DNA of 28,501 nt from an uncultured Anaerolineaceae bacterium (GCA_937967805.1 CALBTC010000201.1:1-28501), one strand, 5' to 3'. Counted from the first letter of the stretch, positions 6,578 to 15,900 are shown. Made by a program: numbers and translations. The notes: generated by a model from the sequence alone, not told the origin.

Positions 6578-8425
6578 ATGTATGATTTTTTCAGAGGACT
6601 CATCCGTTTTTTTATGATGTTTGAAAAACTTGCTGCCAGACGTGTTTGGAAAGAACTACGAAAGAATAAAAGGTTTCTATTTATAGACCTGGCGTTGTTC
6701 GTAACTAACTTGCTTCTATTTATTACAGACGAAAAAGATATGTTTCTGCATCTTGTATTCGTGCTGTTAATTTATGGAGCCTTCTTCTGGTCACTGATGG
6801 CATTTGTTTATCGGGTTGGATTATGGATCCCTGTTTCGACTACCATCATGTTTACGGCCGTTATCCAAGGCCAGATCAACCCCAGTGAACTTGCTGACAT
6901 TCCCTTCCTTGGTTTTATCTTGCTCATGGTTTTTGGCATAGCCAGGAGAAGAACAATCGCTGAAAAATCCTTGCGTGCCAGTGAACAACAATACAAGCGT
7001 CTGGTCGAATTAGCTTTTGAATCGATAATCATCCTGGTTGAAGAAAAATTCGTTTTTGCAAACGCTCAAGCCGTCAAATTATTCGATGCTACATCTGAAT
7101 CTCACTTAATCGGCGAATCCATCGGTAAATATCTTCATCCAGCCAGTTTTGAGGGTTTTAAGGTGTGGGCCAGGCGGATTATTGATGCGGCTGACGAACT
7201 TCCATTATTTGAAGAACAGTTCGTTCGACCGGATAATACCTACGTCGATGTAGAAGCAGCCGGGTTGGTCATTACCTATCAAGATAAACCAGCGCTGTTA
7301 TTTGTTATTAGAGACATCACAGCGCGTAAGCAAACTGAAAGGACACTGCGGGAAAGCAATATTAAGTTTCAGGAGCTGCTCGATTCTGCCCCGGATGCTA
7401 TTGTGGTATCCGATAAGAATGGCTCAATTACACTTGTTAACGCACAAACTGAAGAAATTTTTGGTTACTCCCGGCAAGAATTGATGGGAAATACTGTGGA
7501 GCTGCTTTTACCCCACCAGTTGCGAGAAATGCACATCCAACACCGCAGAAATTACGTAACCTTTCCTAAAACACGTTATCTGGGCGCGGAGATGGACCTT
7601 TGCGGGAGACGCAAAAATGGCAGTGAGTTTCCAATCGACATTAAATTAAGCGCCTTTTTTACAGAAGAAGGGCTACGAATCACGACTATCATACGAGATG
7701 TTACTGAACGTAAGCAGGCAGAAGAACAGGTCGTTCGGGCAGCCAGATTGGCAGCTTTGGGGCAAATGTCAACCGCTTTGGCACATGAACTGAACAATCC
7801 ATTACAGATAATCAAGGGTTATCTGGACATCATTTTAGACTTTCCAACAGAATGGGCAGAGATATACGATTATTTAAAAATAATCCGCCAGCAAATAAAT
7901 CGGATGCATGAAGATGCTCAGAATATTTTAAATTATGCGCAACCGATGCAAAAACCTAGTCAGTTAGTTCACGTGGCTGATCTGGTCAACCAGGTGCTAG
8001 GTCTGGCTGATAAACAATTGCAGCAGTGCGGCATGAAAGTTATCAAGGATTTTGAGGAGGTGCCTCCAATTTTGGCAGCGCCAGACTCGCTAATGCAAGT
8101 GTTCCTGAATATGGTGATCAATGCGGTGGAATCCTGTAGAGAATTTGACAGCGTATTACATATTAAACTTAAATCGGATAATGATCATGTATGTGCCTCA
8201 TTTACCACGAATGGCCCGACGATTCCTGAAAAGGATTTACCATATATCTTTGATCCCTTTTTTACGACCAAGCCGGGCGGCAGCGGATTGGGCTTGTGGA
8301 TCAGCCGCAATTTGGTAGAGCAGTATCAGGGATCGCTTAAGGCTAACAACCTGGCTGATGGGGAGGGGGTTGTTTTTACTGTCATGTTTCCTGGGGTAAT
8401 GGAAAGCGCTGCAATTCAAAGCTAG
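6578..8425 (+). CDS. Membrane PAS-PAS sensor histidine kinase
   Basis: This 615-residue kinase has about four N-terminal hydrophobic segments (residues 33-50, 56-78, 83-100 and 107-122), so the sensor input is membrane-embedded or short-looped. Two PAS domains follow (about 137-250 and 262-380, each ending in RDIT/RDVTxRKQ), then an H-box LAHELNNPLQ with His403, an N-box FLNMVINAVES, and F/G2 boxes IFDPFFTTKPGGSGLGL. The G1 box is altered: the expected DxGxG reads TNGPT (Thr544-Thr548). The ATP-binding adenine contact is therefore missing, although the other boxes are intact. The ATG at 6578 is the first start in this frame; the frame is open upstream to about 6511 without a start codon. Its likely partner is the winged-helix regulator 49 bp downstream. 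Confidence 0.92.
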   Translation: MYDFFRGLIRFFMMFEKLAARRVWKELRKNKRFLFIDLALFVTNLLLFITDEKDMFLHLVFVLLIYGAFFWSLMAFVYRVGLWIPVSTTIMFTAVIQGQINPSELADIPFLGFILLMVFGIARRRTIAEKSLRASEQQYKRLVELAFESIIILVEEKFVFANAQAVKLFDATSESHLIGESIGKYLHPASFEGFKVWARRIIDAADELPLFEEQFVRPDNTYVDVEAAGLVITYQDKPALLFVIRDITARKQTERTLRESNIKFQELLDSAPDAIVVSDKNGSITLVNAQTEEIFGYSRQELMGNTVELLLPHQLREMHIQHRRNYVTFPKTRYLGAEMDLCGRRKNGSEFPIDIKLSAFFTEEGLRITTIIRDVTERKQAEEQVVRAARLAALGQMSTALAHELNNPLQIIKGYLDIILDFPTEWAEIYDYLKIIRQQINRMHEDAQNILNYAQPMQKPSQLVHVADLVNQVLGLADKQLQQCGMKVIKDFEEVPPILAAPDSLMQVFLNMVINAVESCREFDSVLHIKLKSDNDHVCASFTTNGPTIPEKDLPYIFDPFFTTKPGGSGLGLWISRNLVEQYQGSLKANNLADGEGVVFTVMFPGVMESAAIQS

Positions 8426-8474
8426 CTTTTTATAACCGTTGTCATCCATTTGTAGAAGGAGTAGGAGGAAAGGT

Positions 8475-9329
8475 ATGTATGCTAACGCAGGCAGTTCACA
8501 AGGCAAGCAAATCGAGAGAAAAACGCGCCTGTTAATTGTGGATGATGAAATGCATATCCGGGCAGCTTTGGTAAAGGCTTTAAGCCTTGTTGGTTATGAG
8601 GTAGACGAGGCAGCATCAGGTCAAGAGGCTTTGGCCTTGTTGCAAGCAGAGCCATATGATCTAATGGTGCTAGATATGGTTCTGCCAGGGATCGAGGGTA
8701 TTGATGTATTGCGCCAGGCACATCAGATTCAATCGGACGTGTCAATTATTGTCCTGACAGGAAATGCCTCTTTGGAGAGCGCTATTGCTGCGGTTAAATC
8801 AGCAGCGGTCGATTACTTGCTAAAGCCGGCCAGTATTCACGAAATCATTGATGCTATTACCAATGCTTTACAGAGACGGGCGGCCTCTGCTCAAAAAGAG
8901 TTCCTGGTGAATATACTTGGTGAAGCCCTGGAACGAGTTGATTCGGCTGAATCGTCACCAGCTTTGTCCCAAACACCACAAAAAAGTCAGTCTCGTTTTG
9001 TTGTGACCCAGCCGCTTTGCCTGGATCGGTCGCAACGGGTAGTGACGATTGATGATGAACCAGACCGCAGTGTTGATTTGTCTAGGGGAGAAACGGCCGT
9101 TCTCATGTGCATGATGCAAAATGCGGACCAAACGCTCTCTTGCGAACAATTAGTTTGGCTTGCCTGGGGATATAAAGCGGATCGAATTGAAGCAAAGAGT
9201 GTGATCCGCCCTTACATTTTTCGCCTGCGAAATAAGTTAGAAGAGAATCCTAAAAAACCACGCCTGATTCGCACTGTTCGTAAACGAGGTTATAGATTTG
9301 TATCAACGAGTTCTGTGACTCATTCTTGA
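8475..9329 (+). CDS. OmpR/PhoB-family winged-helix response regulator
   Basis: The 284-residue regulator has an intact receiver (acidic pair Asp23-Asp24, phospho-acceptor Asp67 in LMVLDMVLPG, Thr95, Lys117 in YLLKPAS). A linker rich in Ser/Gln follows (about 150-175), then a C-terminal winged helix (about 185-280, with LSRGETAVLMCM, SVIRPYIFRLRNKLEENP and RTVRKRGYRF). The ATG at 8475 follows a perfect AGGAGG (8463-8468, 6-nt spacing), so the longer TTG start at 8439 was rejected. It sits directly before the long regulatory gap and exopolysaccharide locus. That gap contains 11-bp phased direct repeats of the kind bound by this family, so it may control the locus. The kinase upstream is its likely phosphodonor. 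Confidence 0.93.
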   Translation: MYANAGSSQGKQIERKTRLLIVDDEMHIRAALVKALSLVGYEVDEAASGQEALALLQAEPYDLMVLDMVLPGIEGIDVLRQAHQIQSDVSIIVLTGNASLESAIAAVKSAAVDYLLKPASIHEIIDAITNALQRRAASAQKEFLVNILGEALERVDSAESSPALSQTPQKSQSRFVVTQPLCLDRSQRVVTIDDEPDRSVDLSRGETAVLMCMMQNADQTLSCEQLVWLAWGYKADRIEAKSVIRPYIFRLRNKLEENPKKPRLIRTVRKRGYRFVSTSSVTHS

Positions 9330-9358
9330 ACGGCAAGGCAGTTGTAACGCAAGTGTTC

Positions 9359-9421
9359 AGACCCTAAGGGCTTCTACCTCTGAAAGTTGCGGTGAATTGG
9401 ACGCCAAAACTCTTAGGGTCT
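9359..9421. repeat. Dispersed inverted-repeat element, copy A
   Basis: The element starts AGACCCTAAGGG and ends in CTTAGGGTCT, arms that pair over 10 bp before the first mismatch. The centre contains ACCTCTGAAAG. It is about 63 bp long and lies 29 bp after the response regulator stop. It matches the element at 22581-22640 in arms, in a central ACCTC-GAAAG block, and in its position just after a gene. Confidence 0.7.
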
Positions 9422-9433
9422 CTCTGGTAAAAG

Positions 9434-9478
9434 CACCATCTGAACGGTTACGTTGTAACCGTCTCTTCTTTGATGGTG
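9434..9478 (+). repeat. Nested hairpin after the response regulator
   Basis: Outer arms CACCATC (9434-9440) and GATGGTG (9472-9478) enclose an inner perfect hairpin ACGGTTAC-GTT-GTAACCGT (9444-9462). A T-run follows only 7 nt after the stem (9486-9490), so it could be a weak terminator for the two-component genes. A protein-binding palindrome is the alternative. Confidence 0.5.
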
Positions 9479-9566
9479 TCTATAATTTTTCCTTCACAAG
9501 TCACGAATAATTCAAATTGAATTTTTATCAAACGTAATCTGAAATTATTTATCCTTTTTTTATGCT

Positions 9567-9572
9567 TATAAT
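9567..9572 (+). promoter_or_regulatory. Candidate -10 element (TATAAT) for the exopolysaccharide locus
   Basis: A perfect TATAAT, with TG three bases upstream, lies in the AT-rich gap with no good -35 box. Predicted initiation falls at about 9579, the first base of the phased heptamers. An alternative -10-like TTTATT lies at 9621-9626, 13 bp after the third heptamer, which would instead place the heptamers in an activator position. Confidence 0.35.
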
Positions 9573-9578
9573 ACAAAT

Positions 9579-9607
9579 CGTTAACATCACGTTAACCATT
9601 TGATAAC
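9579..9607 (+). promoter_or_regulatory. Three heptamers with 11-bp phasing (PhoB/OmpR-type operator candidate)
   Basis: CGTTAAC occurs at 9579-9585 and 9590-9596, with TGATAAC (5/7 match) at 9601-9607, so the units start exactly 11 bp apart with AT-rich 4-bp spacers (ATCA, CATT). PhoB-family winged-helix regulators bind head-to-tail on direct repeats of this geometry. A regulator of that family is encoded 250 bp upstream. The link between the two is inferred. Confidence 0.45.
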
Positions 9608-9842
9608 AATTCGAACCAGTTTTATTCAGCAAGCACACTTAACTGTTTAAGTCACAAAAACAAAATCTATTTTATTTGCAGCCAGGCCCGAAATTGGATG
9701 TCTGGAGGGAGGGTTTTTGGGCTGCTTCTTAACGGCCGTCCCGATCATGCTGTCTTCAAATTTCCAGAATCTGTATCAATCTCCCTAAACAATATGCTCG
9801 CGGGCAGTAAAGTTCTATATGTTCAGGATTGGAAGAAAAGAG

Positions 9843-10604
9843 ATGCAAGAAGTGCCTGTAAGACAATTAGAAACCATCCAGTGGCAGCAGCGGGACCCCC
9901 TTTCTGACGGCACCGGTCGGATTGCCCGACATTATTTTTTCAAGCGTGTTTTTGACATCACATTTACTTTGTGTGCGCTCATTCTGCTTTTGCCGTTGAT
10001 GCTTATCTTTGCCCTTTTCATCAGGCTAGACAGCCCAGGGCCGGCAATTTTTAAGCAGGAACGGGTAGGTGCGAAACGACAATTGAGAAACGGCCGTACC
10101 GTTTGGGTCATACACACTTTTGCCTTTTATAAATTTCGGACCATGCGCACAGACATCGATGCCAACCTGCACCAACAATACATGGAAGCATACATCTCTG
10201 GCGATGAGTCCAAAATGTCTGAGCTGCAGCCGGACACCAAAAGCGCCAAATCGTACAAATTAAGTGGCGATCCGCGCATTACCCGCATAGGCAAGCTGCT
10301 GCGTCGGCTGAGCCTGGATGAACTGCCGCAGCTTTGGAACATTATCAAGGGAGATATGAGCCTGGTAGGGCCGCGCCCGCCAATTCCTTATGAAGTAGAG
10401 AAGTATCAGCACCGGCATCTGCGCCGTCTGGCGGCACTGCCGGGTTTGACGGGGCTGTGGCAAGTAAGCGGCCGTTGTGAAACAACTTTTGAAGAAATGG
10501 TGCAGCTTGATTTGGAATATATCGCCAAACAATCTATCTGGCTTGATCTCAAGATTCTCCTAAAAACCGTACCGGCTGTCATCAGTGCAAAAGGAGCAGG
10601 ATAA
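9843..10604 (+). CDS. Undecaprenyl-phosphate sugar-1-phosphate transferase (initiating glycosyltransferase)
   Basis: The 253-residue membrane enzyme of the bacterial sugar transferase (PF02397, WcaJ/WbaP/PglC) family would transfer the first sugar-phosphate from UDP-sugar to undecaprenyl phosphate and so start exopolysaccharide assembly. It has a basic start to the core ([10 protein letters not shown]), one re-entrant hydrophobic segment (about 36-60), [18 protein letters not shown], the catalytic Asp-Glu in [25 protein letters not shown] (about 156-179) and [13 protein letters not shown]. It lacks the extra N-terminal TM bundle and CoA-binding-like domain of WcaJ/WbaP, so it is the short PglC-like form. 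An insert (about 104-138) between FRTM and the catalytic block is long. I chose ATG 9843 because GGAAGAAAAGAG precedes it; ATG 9819 is possible. The next gene starts 1 bp after the stop. Confidence 0.93.
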   Translation: MQEVPVRQLETIQWQQRDPLSDGTGRIARHYFFKRVFDITFTLCALILLLPLMLIFALFIRLDSPGPAIFKQERVGAKRQLRNGRTVWVIHTFAFYKFRTMRTDIDANLHQQYMEAYISGDESKMSELQPDTKSAKSYKLSGDPRITRIGKLLRRLSLDELPQLWNIIKGDMSLVGPRPPIPYEVEKYQHRHLRRLAALPGLTGLWQVSGRCETTFEEMVQLDLEYIAKQSIWLDLKILLKTVPAVISAKGAG

Positions 10605-10605
10605 C

Positions 10606-11730
10606 ATGAACAAGCTAAAAATAGGTGTCATTGGCTGTGGCTATTGGGGACCGAACCTGATCAGAAACTTCATCGAAATCCCTACGGCCAAAATGGAAGC
10701 TGTAGCCGATCTGGATGAGCAGCGATTGAATCATATTCGCGCCTGCTATCCTCAAATTCCTCACGTTACCCGAGACCATCGCAAGCTGTTTGAGCTGGGT
10801 CTAGATGCTGTCGTCATCAGCACGCCGCCGCAAACCCATTTCACGCTTGCCAAGGAGTGTCTCAAACAAGGATTACACGTGTTGGTGGAGAAACCGCTCA
10901 CCACAGCCAGCGACGATGCGCGCAAGCTGATCAAACTGGCTGAAAAACAGCGTCGAATTCTGATGGTGGGGCATACCTTTGAATACAATCCGGCCGTACA
11001 CGCCTTAAAAGAAATGATCGTCAGCGGCGAACTGGGCGACATTCATTATATTGATGCCGTTCGCGCCAGCCTGGGCCTGTTTCATCCCACGCTTAACGTC
11101 ATTTGGGACCTGGCTCCCCACGATATTTCAATCCTCATCCACCTGCTGGGCCAAAAACCAACTAGCGTCAGCACGCAGGGTGTTGCCTATATTCAGCGAG
11201 ATGTTGAGGATATCGCCTACATGACTTTAATGTTTCCCAACAACGTCTTATCTCACATCCGGGTGAGTTGGTTAGACCCATGCAAGACTCGGCGCATTAC
11301 GGTGATTGGCAGCAAGAAAATGGCAGTGTATGACGATGTCGAGAGCCACGAAAAGATCAAGCTTTATGACAAACGCGTCAAAGCCATCCGCCGCACCGAC
11401 ACCTACGGCGAGTTTCAGTTTGCCTACCATTACGGCAGCGTCGTTAGCCCGTATATTCACCTGCAAGAGCCGCTGCGTGTAGAGTGCCAACATTTTCTGG
11501 ATTGCATTCTTCAAGACAAACAACCTTTAACAAATGGGTATAACGGCTTGAGAGTCGTCGAGATTATCGAGGCGGCCCAGCAATCTCTGAAAAATCAGGG
11601 CGAGCAGGTAGCAATTGCCAACGGCCGTCTACCCACACTCAGTAAAAATGGACATCTTGAGCCATCGAACGGCCGTCCGCCCGCTCCCACAAAAAATAAA
11701 AATGACCAATTTATCAGCCAGACAACTTAA
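10606..11730 (+). CDS. Gfo/Idh/MocA-family NAD(P)-dependent (nucleotide-)sugar dehydrogenase
   Basis: The 374-residue oxidoreductase has the Rossmann motif GCGYWG (residues 10-15 region), the family signature VEKPL (Glu95-Lys96-Pro97) and catalytic-site WDLAPHD (Asp168, His172). Followed by a DegT-type aminotransferase, it resembles the WbpB/WlbA step that oxidises the C3 hydroxyl of a UDP-sugar so that the next enzyme can aminate it; the exact substrate is not shown. ATG 10606 follows AGGAG (10592-10596); the GTG at 10585 would overlap the previous gene and was rejected. The last 35 or so residues form a low-complexity tail with two NGR blocks encoded by AACGGCCGTC palindromes, beyond the usual end of the fold. 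Confidence 0.92.
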   Translation: MNKLKIGVIGCGYWGPNLIRNFIEIPTAKMEAVADLDEQRLNHIRACYPQIPHVTRDHRKLFELGLDAVVISTPPQTHFTLAKECLKQGLHVLVEKPLTTASDDARKLIKLAEKQRRILMVGHTFEYNPAVHALKEMIVSGELGDIHYIDAVRASLGLFHPTLNVIWDLAPHDISILIHLLGQKPTSVSTQGVAYIQRDVEDIAYMTLMFPNNVLSHIRVSWLDPCKTRRITVIGSKKMAVYDDVESHEKIKLYDKRVKAIRRTDTYGEFQFAYHYGSVVSPYIHLQEPLRVECQHFLDCILQDKQPLTNGYNGLRVVEIIEAAQQSLKNQGEQVAIANGRLPTLSKNGHLEPSNGRPPAPTKNKNDQFISQTT

Positions 11731-11757
11731 AACCACCCAACAATGAGGCCTAAAACG

Positions 11758-12870
11758 ATGAACGTATCCTTTGTCGATCTCCAACATGAATATCAGGGCA
11801 TTAAAGATGAAATTGATGCGGCGATTGCCGGCGTGCTCAACCGCTCAGACTACGTTCTGGGCAAGCCAGTACACGAATTCGAGCCCGCCTTTGCCGACTA
11901 CTGCGAAGCTGTCCATGCCGTCGGCGTTGATTCTGGTTACTCGGCGTTGGAGATGATTTTGCGCGCTTACGGTATTGGGCCGGGAGATGAGGTGATTACG
12001 GCCGCAAACACCTTCATTGCCACCGCCCTGGCAATCTCCAACTGTGGCGCACGCCCGGTTCTGGTGGATGTTGATCCGGAAACGTACAACCTGGACCCAG
12101 CCTTGCTGGAAAGTGCCATCACTCCCGCTACGCGCGCTATCATGCCGGTACACCTCTATGGCCAGCCGGCAGACATGGACCCCATCCTGGCCATTGCCGA
12201 AAAATACGGCCTTCGCGTGGTGGAAGATGCCTGCCAGGCGCATGGCGCACGGTACAAAGGGCGGCGCGCAGGCAGCCTGGGAGACGCCGCCGCCTTTAGT
12301 TTTTACCCCAGCAAGAACCTGGGTGCTTATGGGGATGGCGGTATGGTCGTGACCAATGATACGGCCGTCGCCGAACGGATCCGAATATTGCGCAATGTGG
12401 GGCAATCGGCCAAATACCAGCATCAGGTGAAGGGGTTTAATCACCGGCTGGATTCTATTCAAGCGGCCGTTCTTTGTGTGAAGCTGCCTTATTTAGATGC
12501 AGGCAATGCGTGGCGGCAGAAAACGGCCGTTCACTACAACAAACTTTTGGCGAATACGGCCGTTACCACACCCACCACCGCTGATTGGGCAGAGCACGTC
12601 TACCACCTCTACGTCATCCAGACAGACCACCGAGAGCAGCTGCAGGCGCACCTGGCCAATGCCGGCATTGCCACCGGCATCCATTATCCTATCCCCATCC
12701 ATCTCCAACCAGCTTACGCTGACTTGGGCCACAAACCAGGCGACTTTCCGGTAACCGAACAGTTGGCCCAACGCATCCTTTCCCTACCGATGTATCCAGG
12801 CATTACGGAAGAGGCTGTCGAACACACCGCTCATACCGTTAAAAACTTTGTTGCCAAAAAGACCAACTAA
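11758..12870 (+). CDS. DegT/DnrJ/EryC1-family PLP-dependent sugar aminotransferase
   Basis: The 370-residue enzyme of the nucleotide-sugar aminotransferase family would transfer an amino group, usually from glutamate, to the keto-sugar made by the preceding dehydrogenase. The start MNVSFVDLQHEY is typical of the family. The cofactor Lys lies in FSFYPSKNLGAYGDGG (Lys186), with the pyridine-nitrogen Asp in VVEDACQAHGA and the C-terminal GIHYPIPIHLQPAY block. Length is normal. ATG 11758 is preferred because GAGG lies about 9 nt upstream; ATG 11743 adds five residues. It is 27 bp after the dehydrogenase stop, and together they suggest a 3-amino sugar in the polymer. Four ACGGCCGT-type palindromes fall in its second half. 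Confidence 0.93.
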   Translation: MNVSFVDLQHEYQGIKDEIDAAIAGVLNRSDYVLGKPVHEFEPAFADYCEAVHAVGVDSGYSALEMILRAYGIGPGDEVITAANTFIATALAISNCGARPVLVDVDPETYNLDPALLESAITPATRAIMPVHLYGQPADMDPILAIAEKYGLRVVEDACQAHGARYKGRRAGSLGDAAAFSFYPSKNLGAYGDGGMVVTNDTAVAERIRILRNVGQSAKYQHQVKGFNHRLDSIQAAVLCVKLPYLDAGNAWRQKTAVHYNKLLANTAVTTPTTADWAEHVYHLYVIQTDHREQLQAHLANAGIATGIHYPIPIHLQPAYADLGHKPGDFPVTEQLAQRILSLPMYPGITEEAVEHTAHTVKNFVAKKTN

Positions 12871-12922
12871 TGATGACCTTTGCAGGCACGGTGCCAGGGC
12901 ATCGCCCCGTTAGGAAAAGATA

Positions 12923-15900
12923 ATGATGAATATATTCTCAAGAAAAAATATTGTCGGTTTCATCGTTGTTCTTCTCGGCACCTTTTTAATGACTTTTCCG
13001 ACGGGCGGCATCACCACATTTGCACAACCAGTAGTCACCACAACACCACGAATCATTCGCACATTTGATAATAGTGATTTAAAAGTTACAAGCCCGGCTG
13101 GGCTGGCCTTTTCTACGCAGAGCAACCTTTTTCATGTCGTTGAAGCAAATACCCTCCCCCCGCCAATGTCTACCAGCAGCGATATAATCAGGATAACGCC
13201 TTATGCAGAATGGATGGGAACTTCTCGCTTGGGCATTACTGTTCAGGACCCAACAACCGTCACCTTTGATAATGTCAGGAATCGGATGCTTGTTCTCAAC
13301 GCCACTTCCAGCGCCCTGATTGAAATAACTGAGGATGCTTCGGGACTTCTAAATACTGGAGCAGTTATGCAGCATGATATCAGCCATTTGGAACTGCAAG
13401 ACCCACAAGGGATCACGGTCGAGCCGGTCACGGGCCACCTATTTGTTCTAGATGCTGCCGGACCGCAACTCATCCGTGTTGAACCAGATGCTGCCGGTGG
13501 CTTTGCCAACGCGGGCCTTACACAGACAGATTTGCGGCCGAGCGGCCTCAGTGTGCCTCGGGGCCTCGCTTACGATCCTTCTAACGCCAGCCTGATTACG
13601 TGGGATTCGCAAAAACAGCAGTTCGTGGCGCTTTCCACGGCCGGCATGCGGGTGAATGCCTGGACGCTTGACGATTTTACCGTTGGGGATGATCTAAGCA
13701 TGACCTTTGCGCCCACCAGCGACGTGACGGATGATCCTGCCCTTTTAAGCCTGTTTGTTGTGGAAAATAAGGAACAGGACCAGCTCGCTGATAGCACCCT
13801 GCAAGCAACCGACGTACAAGCAACTGCTGCACCAGACAGCCAAATTATTGAAATCTCGTTCCTGCCTCAACTAAATTTGGTGTCGGGCATACCCATCGAT
13901 CCGGTTTCGCTGCAAAACGTCACGCAAACTTCGGGCTTCTCGCCGCCAAGTCCGGACCCTTCCGGGTTGGCCTATCTCTCGTTTTCAAACTCGTTGATGA
14001 TTAGCGATGGTGAAGTTAACGAAATGCCGCAATATTTTACCGGCGACAATCTGTTCGAGACCAGTCTGGCAGGTAACTTAATCGATACCTTTACCACAAT
14101 TGATTATTCTAACGAACCAACCGGCATCGCTTACAATCCGGCCAATAACTTCATTTACACTACTGATGACACTGGGGACAAGGGTGTATTTGAGGTGAAT
14201 CCCGGTTTAGACGGTGTTTACAGCACCGGCGATGACATCATCACCTACTACGATCTGGGATCATCCTCCGATCCGGAGGGTGTGGCCTATGGTCAGGGAA
14301 AATTGTACGTTTCTGATGGAGCCAACGGCGAGCTATTTACAATTGATTTAGGCCCGAACGGGGTTCTCAATTCTAGCGACTCCTTGACCCAGTTTGACAC
14401 CGATCAGCTGGGGCTCGATGATCCGGAAGGCGTTGAATACGATCCGGATAACGGTCATCTTTATATTCTGTCCAGCAATGACGACGTAATTGCAGAGATT
14501 GAAACTGATGGAACACTTTTGCGGTATCTGGATATCTCTTCGTTAAATGCAATCAAGCCAGCCGGTCTGGCTTATGCACCGGCCAGCGGAAACCCGTCGC
14601 AAAGAAATCTCTATATTGTTGATCGGGCTATCGATAACGGACCTGATCCCGACGAAAATGATGGGGTGATGTTCGAGATCTCATATTCACATTTGAGCTC
14701 GGGTAATCCCACAAATACCCCTGTTCCAACGGCGACAAATACACCGCTGCCGACAGCGACAAATACGCCACGGCCAACGGCCACGAATACGCCGCTGCCG
14801 ACAGCCACGAACACACCATTACCGACAGCAACCAATACACCATTGCCGACCGCGACCAATACACCACTGCCGACGGCCACGAATACGCCATTACCGACCG
14901 CGACCAATACACCACTGCCAACGGCCACGAATACGCCATTGCCGACGGCAACCAATACGCCGCTGCCAACAGCCACGAATACACCATTACCGACCGCGAC
15001 CAATACACCATTGCCAACGGCAACCAACACACCACTGCCAACGGCCACGAATACACCGCTCCCGACAGCCACGAATACACCACTGCCGACGGCCACGAAT
15101 ACACCATTGCCGACGGCGACCAATACACCACTGGCAACGGCGACCAATACACCACTGGCAACGGCCACCAATACACCGCTCCCGACAGCCACGAATACAC
15201 CACTGGCAACGGCCACGAATACACCATTACCGACAGCGACCAACACGCCACTGGCAACGGCCACGAATACACCATTACCGACGGCAACCAACACGCCACT
15301 GCCAACGGCCACGAATACGCCGCTCCCGACAGCGACCAATACACCTATACCGCCCACCGATACAGCCACGCCGGTAAATACGGCTACTCCCACAAGCACT
15401 CCGGAAGAGCCGGGCGGCACGTTTACCTTTACAGCCGTCGCCGATGCGGCCGTTCTGAGCAATCGGAGCGACAACAACTATGGCACTGCGTCAGGACTGG
15501 CCGCCGATGGCTCACCCGTTATCAACAGCTATCTGCGCTTTGACGTGCAGGAGCTAACAGGCAACATCGACAGCGTCACCTTGCGCCTATGGGCAAACAG
15601 CACCAATAGTGCTGGCGTTGACGCCTCGGGCGTAACAGACAATAGTTGGAGCGAAACCGGTATTACCTACAACAATGCCCCGGCCGCAGGTGCAGTTTTG
15701 GGCAGCTCCGGGGCCACCTCAGCCGGTACCTGGAGTGAGATTGAAGTAACGAGCTTTGTCACCGGAGAAGGTCTGGTTAGCTTTATGATCAGCACAGCCG
15801 ATGCCGGGCGCATCATGTTCGACAGCCGGGAAGCTGCTAACGCGCCCGAACTGGTCATTGTTACCGTTGGCGGTTCCACACCAACGCCAACCGATACCCC

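Larger units (their letters stand above)
9330..9842 (+). promoter_or_regulatory. Non-coding control region ahead of the exopolysaccharide locus
   Basis: This stretch of about 510 bp has no gene I can support, and its central part (about 9480-9680) is strongly AT-rich. In order it holds dispersed repeat A (9359-9421), a nested hairpin (9434-9478), a perfect palindrome AATTCAAATTGAATT (9509-9523), a TATAAT (9567-9572), three 11-bp-phased heptamers (9579-9607), a palindrome ACTTAA-N4-TTAAGT (9637-9652), and a GGAGGGAGGG stretch (9704-9713). That last stretch stands before a 23-codon TTG frame (9717-9788) which could be a leader peptide. One ACGGCCGT-type site lies at about 9732. The density of symmetric elements marks it as the likely promoter/operator region. 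Confidence 0.65.

Noticed and set aside
9698..9907. 69-residue frame ahead of the sugar transferase
   Set aside because: No ribosome site before its ATG; it overlaps the sugar transferase in another frame and has no recognisable feature.
11845..12462. 205-residue reverse-strand frame opposite the aminotransferase
   Set aside because: Shadow of a gene with complete PLP-aminotransferase motifs; no ribosome site or recognisable domain.
12885..12895. Short palindrome GGCACGGTGCC before the large secreted protein gene
   Set aside because: Too short and without a T-tract or repeats to call a terminator or operator.
14711..15334. CRISPR-like array
   Set aside because: The 24-bp units are contiguous with no spacers and keep one coding frame.
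14611..15477. 288-residue reverse-strand frame made of VAVGSGVF repeats
   Set aside because: It is the antisense reading of the 24-bp repeat tract; the + strand frame has a signal peptide, domains and continuity on both sides.
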